Shown: piece by piece, positions 1 through 5,595 of the stretch
How the letters are laid out: each line of letters opens with the position of its first letter
Position numbering within the stretch: position 1 is the stretch's first letter
NCBI GenBank assembly: GCA_023864145.1
Contig: JAIVER010000090.1
Coordinates: 1-5,847 of the forward strand
DNA length: 5,847 bases
Direction of reading: 5' to 3'
From: Thiohalomonas sp.
Lineage (GTDB): Bacteria > Pseudomonadota > Gammaproteobacteria > GRL18
Position numbers and translations under genes: made by a program
The notes under the pieces: generated by a model
Databases searched by the model: none
What the model was told of the DNA's origin: nothing
What the model saw: only the letters and a program-made list of their open reading frames with translations

Positions 1-87
1 ACCGAGCATTGGAAAATCATTAGATTCTCGAATTAATGATAATTTCCAAGTGTTCGATCCTGCATTTTCAAGTTGATTGGGTATATA
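1..87. repeat. Left terminal inverted repeat, 87 bp
   Basis: These 87 bases are the exact reverse complement of 5761-5847; the match fails at the next base inward (position 88 against 5760). The inner edge reads (inverted) TATATACCCAATCAACTTG. Positions 3-56 form a long imperfect hairpin, so the repeat looks like part of a palindromic mobile unit (MITE-like) or the end of an insertion sequence whose body lies outside the window. No transposase is encoded inside it. An exact length ending at both contig edges is also what a repeat-broken assembly would give. The identity of the element is not recognised. Confidence 0.9.
3..56. repeat. Long imperfect palindrome inside the left terminal repeat
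   Basis: From the outside in, CGAGCA (3-8) pairs with TGTTCG (51-56) with one G-T wobble. TTGGAAA (9-15) pairs with TTTCCAA (43-49), ATCATTA (16-22) with TAATGAT (34-40), and ATT (24-26) with AAT (31-33), leaving a CTCG loop (27-30). Only G23, A41-A42 and G50 are unpaired. A hairpin this long is typical of palindromic intergenic repeats and MITEs. The mirror copy is at 5792-5845. Confidence 0.85.
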
Positions 88-95
88 TAGGTATC

Positions 96-120
96 GACTA
101 TTGAAAATAGTCTCTCTTTT
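96..120 (+). terminator. AT-rich hairpin followed by a pyrimidine/T tract, possible terminator
   Basis: GACTATT (96-102) pairs perfectly with AATAGTC (106-112) around a GAA loop and is followed by TCTCTTTT (113-120). The stem is weak in GC, so this may be a poor terminator for a gene outside the window. It could instead be a stem of the leader RNA of the downstream YfiR gene, since it sits directly before the riboswitch-like segment. Confidence 0.35.
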
Positions 121-194
121 AATCAGTAACGTGGGAATACAGGTGCAAATCCTTTTTCAGTACGACTTTACTTTTCATAGACCTCGCTACAGGT
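121..194 (+). promoter_or_regulatory. Possible (degenerate or truncated) cobalamin-riboswitch-like leader
   Basis: GGGAA (133-137), then AGGTGCAAATCC (141-152), then CAGTACGAC (158-166) follow the order and spacing of the conserved cobalamin riboswitch core, as in the E. coli btuB leader (GGGAATCCAGTGCGAATCTGG). A poor B12-box-like segment, AGACCTCGCTACAGG (179-193), overlaps the GTG start of the next gene, which would suit translational control. Against it: the B12 box matches badly, and the 5' portion expected before position 121 is short and runs into the terminal repeat at 87. The element may have been damaged, or the match may be chance. Confidence 0.33.
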
Positions 195-759
195 GATTTT
201 TTCGCGTCTATTTATTATTTCCCTGCTGTTCATCACCATAATGGTGAGCCCATCAGCACCCTATGCTGATAATATTCGAGCTAAAGAATATTACGTAAAA
301 GCCGCTTTTTTATATAACTTTGCACGCTTAACGGAATGGCCGGAAAAAATATTTTCAAGCACTAATGAACCTATCCGAATTTGCCTGATGGGTAATGACT
401 TGTTTGGCGATGCATTACGCACCCTACGCAATAAAAAAGTTAACAATCAACTCATAGTCATTCAACGCAATGTAAACGAAAATAACCTCTCACACTGCCA
501 TATTTTATTTATAAGTCAGTCTGAAAAAAATAATATCCATAAGATAATCAATAAGCTCAAACATCTTGCCATTTTAACCGTGAGCGAATTACCTGGTTTT
601 GCTCAGCAAAATGGCCATATTCGTTTATTCCTGAACAACGATAAAACTCTCAGCCTGGAAGTCAATCTAAACGCTATTAATCAAGCCGATTTAAAAATAA
701 GTTCCCGAATACTAACATTGGCAAAAATTGTGTCCTCTGATGGTGCGCTGAAGCCATGA
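193..759 (+). CDS. YfiR family periplasmic protein (DUF4154)
   Basis: 188-residue exported protein. The GTG at 193 is the only reasonable start: a stop lies in frame at 178-180, and the next ATG (241) would remove most of the signal peptide. There is no clear Shine-Dalgarno. Residues 1-25 are a hydrophobic signal sequence. Family signatures are KAAFLYNFARLTEWP (36-50) near the mature N-terminus, GFAQQNGHIRLF (135-146), and the closing LKISSRILTLAKIV segment (167-180). YfiR of Pseudomonas is a periplasmic repressor of the CHASE8 diguanylate cyclase YfiN. Only two cysteines remain (C64 and C102), spaced like one of the two disulfides I recall in Pseudomonas YfiR. The gene overlaps the next by 4 bases (ATGA), so it probably acts on that kinase's periplasmic sensor. 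The family call is firm; the ligand is unknown. Confidence 0.9.
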   Translation: MIFSRLFIISLLFITIMVSPSAPYADNIRAKEYYVKAAFLYNFARLTEWPEKIFSSTNEPIRICLMGNDLFGDALRTLRNKKVNNQLIVIQRNVNENNLSHCHILFISQSEKNNIHKIINKLKHLAILTVSELPGFAQQNGHIRLFLNNDKTLSLEVNLNAINQADLKISSRILTLAKIVSSDGALKP

Positions 760-2963
760 TAAATTTCTCATTTAAAAAACTATCGATAAAAAGCAAGCTG
801 ATTGTTACCATCATGGGTATTAGTACCTTAATGCTATTGTCCAGTTTAAGCATCTTTATGAGCAGTGAATTAATTAGCTTGAAAAAAACGATGTTAGAAG
901 ATTTATCCACTTTAGCTGATCTCGTAGGTAAAAACAGCGAAGGTGCTATCATGTTCCTTGATAACAAGGTTGCCGGCGAAAATTTACTGCCATTGAAAGC
1001 CAAGCCCCATATCATCAGGACTTATTTATTTAATAATGCTGGTCAGTTATTTGCCCGTTATAATCGTGATGCCAATACACGATCATTAACAAAGCTGCCC
1101 CATAACACTAAACTGTTGACTGATAGCCAGACAGAAGTTCATTTCTATCTCAATGATCAGATACACCTCATCAAACGTATTATTTTTGAACAAGATAAAA
1201 CACTTTTGGGTTTTATCTATATTCAGTCTGATAGAGATATCTACTGGCAACGGGTTTCAGAATACATTTATACGATTATCATCATACTGAGTTTTGCTCT
1301 GCTATTAACTTTAGCTCTGGCTTATCGGGCACAAAAAATATTTACGGCGCCCATTTTAAAATTATTAACATCCATGCAGTTTGTTTCCTCAAACCAGAAT
1401 TATTCAGAGACACTTAAATCTAATCACAATGATGAATTTGGTGAATTAATCAATGGTTATAATGATATACTGAGGCAATTAGATGAACAGCATCAGCTCA
1501 CTAAAAATTACCAGCAGGATCTGGAAAAACGTGTAGCAGAGCGAACTGTACAATTAAAAAAAGCACGTGACGAAGCATTATCTGCCAGCCGCACAAAAAG
1601 TATTTTTCTGGCAAATATGTCACATGAAATCAGAACAGCAATGAATGCTATCCTGGGTTATGCTCAGTTATTACAACAAAGTGATCTTGATAAAGAACAG
1701 CGGCGAAAATTATCAATTATTGATAATAGCGGTAGTCATTTATTATCTCTAATCAATGATATTCTTGAGCTATCAAAAATCGAAGCCGGTTCGCTTGAGT
1801 TATCGACCACTGATTTTGATTTAGTTGAGTTGATTCAGAGGATAGAAAATATGTTCAAAATACGCTGCGATCAAAAGAAAATCCATTGGGAAATGTTCTG
1901 TTTTAGTAACCATCCCATTTTGGTAAAAGGTGATCAGGGCAAACTTCGTCAGATTTTAATTAACCTTATTGGTAATGCCTGTAAGTTTACCGATCAAGGT
2001 GAGGTACTCTTCAAAATTGAGCAAATTGATGATAATCAATATAAATTTACGGTTAAAGATACTGGGAGTGGTATTGAAGAGGAAGCATTATCACGTATTT
2101 TTGATGCTTTTCATCAGGAAAGACAGGGAGAACTTAAAAGCGGCACCGGCTTAGATCTCAATATTACCCAACGACATATCCAGCTGTTATCCGGTGAATT
2201 ACAGGTTAAGTCAACAATCAATCAGGGCTCTGAATTCTTCTTTTCTATTGAGCTATTACCTGCCAGCAAGTCATTTATCTTTAGTCAAGCAACATCCAAC
2301 TCCATGTATACACTCAAAGCCGGCACACACTTATCAGCCCTTGTTGTTGACGATGTCAAAGATAATACCGATCTATTAGGCAGTATTTTGACCCAGATTG
2401 GTTTTAATGTATCCACCGCTGAAAATGGTCAGCTGGCTTTAGATAAAATTGCAGAAAAATGCCCTGATATTGTTTTTATGGATATCAGGATGCCTGTTAT
2501 GAACGGAATTGAGGCCATTGGGCATATCCGACAAAAATATTCTTCACAGCAGCTTAAATGTATTGCTGTTTCTGCATCAGGCTTAAAGCATAATGTTCAA
2601 TATTTTATAGACGAAGGTTATGATTTATTTATATCAAAACCATTTCGCTTTGATGTGATTTTTAATGCTATTACAGAAACGCTTAATGTTGAATTACAGA
2701 CACTTGAAGATAACAAGATCCCTATCGAAGAAGCTAAATTAAGTATCACTAAGCAAAGACCTCTTAAGCTTGATAAACAATTTATTCAAGAGTTGCACCA
2801 GGCAGCTGAGTATGGACAGTTAACTGAGCTGAGCAAACTATTAACACGCTTAAGCAGTTACGGTGAAGCTGGGCAAATCATTGCCAATCATCTTGAGCTT
2901 TTAATCAGCAGCGCTGATTTAAATGGTATTTTAGAATATGTGGAGAATATGATTAATGAATAA
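756..2963 (+). CDS. Membrane hybrid histidine kinase with CHASE8-like sensor and receiver domain
   Basis: 735 residues. Membrane segments at about 14-35 and 170-190 bracket a ~135-residue periplasmic region resembling CHASE8, the sensor of YfiN. A HAMP linker (~191-243) and coiled coil (~245-280) lead to a HisKA domain with phospho-acceptor H290. The ATPase domain has N-box N403/N407, G1 box DTGSGI (435-440) and G2 box GTGLDL (463-468). A receiver domain (~526-645) has acidic D532/D533, phospho-acceptor D576, S606 and K628. The tail (670-735) is helical with no obvious HPt histidine motif. Oddities: the H-box reads HEIRTAMN (A295 for the usual proline), the F-box reads IFDAF rather than IFEPF, and D467 replaces the second G2 glycine. 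It overlaps the YfiR gene by 4 bases and the cyclase by 8, implying an operon. Likely role: YfiR-controlled kinase feeding the downstream response regulator. Confidence 0.9.
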   Translation: MINFSFKKLSIKSKLIVTIMGISTLMLLSSLSIFMSSELISLKKTMLEDLSTLADLVGKNSEGAIMFLDNKVAGENLLPLKAKPHIIRTYLFNNAGQLFARYNRDANTRSLTKLPHNTKLLTDSQTEVHFYLNDQIHLIKRIIFEQDKTLLGFIYIQSDRDIYWQRVSEYIYTIIIILSFALLLTLALAYRAQKIFTAPILKLLTSMQFVSSNQNYSETLKSNHNDEFGELINGYNDILRQLDEQHQLTKNYQQDLEKRVAERTVQLKKARDEALSASRTKSIFLANMSHEIRTAMNAILGYAQLLQQSDLDKEQRRKLSIIDNSGSHLLSLINDILELSKIEAGSLELSTTDFDLVELIQRIENMFKIRCDQKKIHWEMFCFSNHPILVKGDQGKLRQILINLIGNACKFTDQGEVLFKIEQIDDNQYKFTVKDTGSGIEEEALSRIFDAFHQERQGELKSGTGLDLNITQRHIQLLSGELQVKSTINQGSEFFFSIELLPASKSFIFSQATSNSMYTLKAGTHLSALVVDDVKDNTDLLGSILTQIGFNVSTAENGQLALDKIAEKCPDIVFMDIRMPVMNGIEAIGHIRQKYSSQQLKCIAVSASGLKHNVQYFIDEGYDLFISKPFRFDVIFNAITETLNVELQTLEDNKIPIEEAKLSITKQRPLKLDKQFIQELHQAAEYGQLTELSKLLTRLSSYGEAGQIIANHLELLISSADLNGILEYVENMINE

Positions 2964-4329
2964 ATCATCTCCTGCTAAAATTTTAATTGTTGATGATACT
3001 GCAGCTAATATTGCACTATTAACTGAAATTCTTGAAAACAAGGGCTATCAGATCTCTGCCGCCGGAGATGGTGAAAAAGCCATTAAAATTGCTAAGCATA
3101 TGACTCCTGATTTAATACTACTGGACATCATGATCCCCGGGATGGATGGCTTTGAAACCTGCCGGCATCTAAAAAAACAGGAAACCACAAAAGGTATCCC
3201 TGTTATCTTTATTTCTGCAAAAACAGAAGTAGACGATCTAGTCACGGCTTTTTCTGTGGGTGGCGTAGATTATATTAACAAACCATTTCATAAAGATGAA
3301 GTTAACGTAAGAATTATCAATCAGCTGCAGATACGACAGCTTAATCAGCAGCTTGCTACATCTGAACTGCATATGCGTCAATTACTTATCAACTATCAAT
3401 ACCAGTCAGAGCGCTTACAACAAATCGTTGACCATGTCGTTGATGGTATTATTGAAATCACTATTGCGGGAAACATTCAGTTTGCCAATCCCGCAGTAGA
3501 GAAATTGTTTGGTTATACCGCTAAAGAATTACAAAGCATTAATTTCAGTGAATTATTAGCAGAACCCTTTGCCAGTTTGTATGGTAAGTTTTTTGAAACA
3601 AGTCTGCTCGAAGGTAAACAGGGTTATTTCTCAGGTAACAAAATATTTGAGATTACTGCCAAACGAAAAAATGGCAGTGAATTCCCCATTGATTTTTCTT
3701 TTATGAAAATTTCGCTAGGCAAAGAAATGTACCTTGCTGTTGTTCACGATATTACTACACATAAGGATAAAGAAGAAAAATTCCGTTCTTTATCAAATAT
3801 TGATCCGCTAACCAATCTTGCCAACCGAAGATATTTTGAAGAAGTATTCGCCAAAGAATGGTTATCCCGTCGTCGAAATAATAAGGCAATTGCCTTTATT
3901 ATGATTGATATCGATTTTTTTAAACAATTTAATGATACCTACGGACATCAGGCAGGAGATGACTGTTTAACACAGGTTTCCGCTGCACTAAAAAACAATA
4001 TAAAACGTCCTAGTGATATTGTCGCACGAATCGGCGGTGAAGAATTTGCCATTCTTTTACCCGATACTTCAGAAGAGGGTGTTTTCAAAATTGCCGAACA
4101 ACTCAGGAGCAATATTCAAGCCTTAGAAATACCCCATCGCGGTTCAGAGCATCAAGTCGTAACAATTAGTCTTGGAATTGCTATTACGAAGGTTGGTGAG
4201 CAATACAGTTCTTCCGATATGCTTTATCAAATGGCGGATGAAGCATTATATGAAGCCAAGCATTCGGGCAGAAACTGCTGCACCATTGCTGCTGATACCA
4301 CAAACTCAAATCCTCAGTCAGAAAAATAA
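2956..4329 (+). CDS. Response-regulator diguanylate cyclase (REC-PAS-GGDEF)
   Basis: 457-residue soluble protein predicted to make c-di-GMP from two GTP. The receiver domain (~7-125) has D13/D14, phospho-acceptor D57 (LLDIMIPGMDG), S87 and K109. A coiled-coil linker (~125-155) leads to a PAS domain (~155-270), then a GGDEF domain (~280-445) opening with DPLTNLANRR (283-292). Catalytic features look complete: metal-binding D318 in IDIDFFK, N326, and the active loop GGEEF (360-364). The inhibitory I-site R351-x-x-D354 sits exactly five residues before GGEEF, so product inhibition is expected. The start is supported by GGAG at 2942-2945, ten bases before the ATG. The 8-base overlap with the kinase gene suggests translational coupling and that this kinase phosphorylates D57. 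The PAS ligand is unknown. Activity is inferred from motifs. Confidence 0.93.
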   Translation: MNKSSPAKILIVDDTAANIALLTEILENKGYQISAAGDGEKAIKIAKHMTPDLILLDIMIPGMDGFETCRHLKKQETTKGIPVIFISAKTEVDDLVTAFSVGGVDYINKPFHKDEVNVRIINQLQIRQLNQQLATSELHMRQLLINYQYQSERLQQIVDHVVDGIIEITIAGNIQFANPAVEKLFGYTAKELQSINFSELLAEPFASLYGKFFETSLLEGKQGYFSGNKIFEITAKRKNGSEFPIDFSFMKISLGKEMYLAVVHDITTHKDKEEKFRSLSNIDPLTNLANRRYFEEVFAKEWLSRRRNNKAIAFIMIDIDFFKQFNDTYGHQAGDDCLTQVSAALKNNIKRPSDIVARIGGEEFAILLPDTSEEGVFKIAEQLRSNIQALEIPHRGSEHQVVTISLGIAITKVGEQYSSSDMLYQMADEALYEAKHSGRNCCTIAADTTNSNPQSEK

Positions 4330-4348
4330 TACCTGCCAGACTGGGCAG
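4322..4348 (-). terminator. Possible terminator of the minus-strand TonB-receptor remnant
   Basis: CTGCC (4333-4337) and GGCAG (4344-4348) form a 5-bp GC-rich stem. Read on the minus strand, it lies 20 bases after the receptor stop codon and is followed by GTATTATTTTT. The stem is short, so this is tentative. On the plus strand no T tract follows, so it is a weaker terminator for the cyclase operon. Confidence 0.4.
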
Positions 4349-4368
4349 ATTAATCTCTATGAAAACAG

Positions 4369-4473
4369 TTAAAATTTATAACGCAGTTCCCCATAAAAAT
4401 TACGCTCCGGCAATGGCAGATCATCCGCAATAGAAGCACCGGTATGTTCCCGAGCATCTTCAATTGCAAGGTT
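4369..4473 (-). pseudogene. C-terminal remnant of a TonB-dependent outer-membrane receptor
   Basis: Read on the minus strand, the sequence ending at the TAA (4371-4369) translates to NLAIEDAREHTG (from 4473) and on to ERNFYGELRYKF then stop. An N-L-x-x-x-DARE turn, then DDLPLP, then a last beta strand ending in an aromatic residue (F) is characteristic of the final strands of TonB-dependent receptors. Only about 34 codons remain of a gene normally 600-800 codons long. At its 5' side the homology gives way, around 4464-4473, to transposase-like sequence on the other strand. The fragment converges on the diguanylate cyclase with 39 bases between stop codons. TonB receptors are often found beside YfiR-type genes, so it may have been a functional partner. 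It is too short to name a substrate. Confidence 0.65.
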
Positions 4474-4871
4474 GGGAAAAAGAGCGGCGAGTAGTTATTG
4501 TCAGACGACGTTTATCCAGTGATAACATCATTGGTACTGGTATTGCTTATGCCGCCCATGCGCTGGATGTTGAATTGGCTATTTTAACACCACAATACTC
4601 CAGGGTTCAGGTCAGCCGAAGTTGTTTGTTGTTACGTCTGCTTGATGAATTGAAAAAGCAGAAACACATTCGACACTATCAAAAAAAATACCAATTCTTT
4701 CAGGCGCTTTTTCATAATCTGCAGCAAGAGTTGGGTGACAACCTGGATGAATTACTTGATCGCATTAAAGGTTTACTCGAAAATCGTTATCGGGCATCCA
4801 GTGCGATTGAAGGATTTAATTTAGTGTTACGTCCTTATCTCTATGTGCGAAAAGGCGTTAATCAGAATTAA
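4464..4871 (+). pseudogene. Decayed transposase fragment
   Basis: Open frame of 135 codons from a TTG with no Shine-Dalgarno. It is open further upstream without a better start, so the true N-terminus is missing. Near the start, GWEKERRVVIVRRR resembles the strand-rich part of DDE transposases. The rest is helical, and near the end RYRASSAIEGFNLVLRPYLYVRKGV matches the C-terminal portion of a transposase family in which this segment is normally followed by FLELF and a GKHKGTSAYECL-like motif. Here the stop comes right after VNQN, so the C-terminus is lost. The catalytic DDE residues cannot be placed, and the two parts may have been joined by an internal deletion. I do not assign an IS family. 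The fragment abuts the TonB-receptor remnant, suggesting an old insertion that removed most of that receptor. Confidence 0.6.
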
Positions 4872-4896
4872 AATATTCTGAGGTTGAGGTGTCCCT

Positions 4897-4922
4897 AAAT
4901 GTAAAGCAAATTGCTTATATTT
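4897..4922. repeat. Imperfect palindrome between TGTCCC direct repeats
   Basis: AAGCAA (4904-4909) and TTGCTT (4911-4916) pair perfectly around a single base. The arms extend to AAAT (4897-4900) and ATTT (4919-4922) with one wobble and one bulge. Direct copies of TGTCCC flank it at 4890-4895 and 4927-4932. It lies 25 bases after the transposase stop, so it may be a subterminal element of the decayed insertion. Confidence 0.5.
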
Positions 4923-4962
4923 GATCTGTCCCCCTGTTTTTATTAGTCTGTGCGTTATTTTT

Positions 4963-4975
4963 CCAGAATTTCTGG
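4963..4975. repeat. Perfect 13-base palindrome CCAGAATTTCTGG
   Basis: CCAGAA and TTCTGG are exact inverse complements around a central T. The symmetry would suit a dimeric DNA-binding protein, but it lies more than 100 bases upstream of the predicted promoter and no regulator gene is nearby. Function unknown. Confidence 0.4.
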
Positions 4976-5029
4976 CACAAGTAACGACAATTAAATAAAC
5001 CCTTATCAGGATATCTCGCTATCATTCAA

Positions 5030-5070
5030 CCATATTTCTTCTCTGGTAAGGTCATGGTTATTAAATATGG
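5030..5070. repeat. Inverted repeat CCATATTT / AAATATGG
   Basis: CCATATTT (5030-5037) and AAATATGG (5063-5070) are perfect inverse complements 25 bases apart. The right arm ends ten bases before the predicted -35 element at 5081, so an operator role for the DUF2782-thrB transcript is possible but unsupported otherwise. Confidence 0.35.
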
Positions 5071-5080
5071 ACCACATACG

Positions 5081-5108
5081 TTGTCATGCCCGGTAGTTTT
5101 GGTAAACT
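5081..5108 (+). promoter_or_regulatory. Predicted sigma70 promoter for DUF2782-thrB
   Basis: TTGTCA (5081-5086) and TAAACT (5103-5108) are separated by 16 bases and match the -35 and -10 consensus at 5 of 6 and 4 of 6 positions. Transcription would start near 5115. It is the best promoter match seen in the intergenic region, but AT-rich DNA gives chance matches. Confidence 0.45.
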
Positions 5109-5250
5109 AGACGAATCAGCAAGATCATTGATAAACTCGGGCGATTGAGGATGCTGTTTTTGAGTCATCGCAGAAGAACATGAAAAAATGTTGGATTTAT
5201 AACAATATTAATTAGTAAATTTTCAGATTGAGAAAATAAGGATTTACCGA

Positions 5251-5595
5251 ATGAAGAACAAACCATTATCACTCCTGATCAATGCCCTTTTAGTGAGCCT
5301 GCTGCTCGCACTGAGCAGCGTTGTTTTTGCTGCAGAAGAAGGTGAAGAAAAACGAAAACCTGATGATGATAAAGTCAATCCATTAGAAAATGTCGATATT
5401 AATATTATCAAACGAGAGCATAAAACCATTGAAACCCATAGTATTAACGGCATTGTCTATAAGGTTAAAGTTAAACCAGATAATGCACCTGCCTATTACT
5501 TCTATGATACCGATGGTGATGGTTCTCTGGAAACACGCTCAAACCGGGAACTTAGTGAAACCACCGTTCAGCAATGGATATTATTTGAGTGGTAA
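5251..5595 (+). CDS. DUF2782 exported protein
   Basis: 114-residue protein of unknown function. The start is supported by TAAGGA (5237-5242), eight bases before the ATG. Residues 1-27 form a signal peptide ending in VFA, followed by a charged acidic stretch (29-41). The conserved domain spans about 48-114 and includes NGIVYKVKVKPDNAPAYYF (66-84) and a terminal WILFEW. DTDGDGS (86-92) has the DxDxDG pattern of a calcium-binding loop; whether it binds metal is untested. DUF2782 proteins are commonly encoded directly before thrB, and often near polA, in gammaproteobacteria. Here the stop codon TAA is immediately followed by the thrB ATG with no gap, pointing to translational coupling. It is most likely periplasmic, with no known link to threonine synthesis beyond position. 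Confidence 0.88.
   Translation: MKNKPLSLLINALLVSLLLALSSVVFAAEEGEEKRKPDDDKVNPLENVDINIIKREHKTIETHSINGIVYKVKVKPDNAPAYYFYDTDGDGSLETRSNRELSETTVQQWILFEW

Larger units (their letters stand above)
4872..5250. other. Intergenic region between transposase scar and DUF2782 gene
   Basis: 379 bases with no convincing gene on either strand. The first ~65 bases carry short direct TGTCCC motifs around a hairpin and probably belong to the decayed mobile element. The middle holds a 13-base palindrome and an 8-bp inverted repeat. A sigma70-like promoter lies at 5081-5108, giving a leader of ~135 bases for the downstream gene. The leader contains a small hairpin, AACAT (5177-5181) with ATGTT (5188-5192), and no clear riboswitch or attenuator. 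Confidence 0.6.

Noticed and set aside
101..129. TTGAAA at 101-106 as a -35 element for the YfiR operon
   Set aside because: No acceptable -10 sequence lies 16-18 bases downstream (the positions read TCAGTA or CAGTAA), and the motif is part of the 96-112 hairpin.
677..1015. Minus-strand open frame of 112 codons
   Set aside because: It lies opposite the well-supported YfiR and kinase genes and shows no recognisable protein features; an antisense shadow.
2761..2960. C-terminal helical tail of the kinase as an HPt phosphotransfer domain
   Set aside because: The histidines present (H681, H712) do not sit in an HxxKG-type HPt motif and the segment is only about 65 residues, so it is described as a helical tail.
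3048..3245. Minus-strand open frame opposite the receiver domain of the cyclase
   Set aside because: It is fully antisense to a conserved receiver domain, is short, and has no family signature.
5151..5183. Ten-codon frame (ATG CTG TTT ... TGA) as a threonine-operon leader peptide
   Set aside because: It has no run of threonine or isoleucine codons, no properly spaced ribosome site and no attenuator-type alternative hairpins; likely chance.
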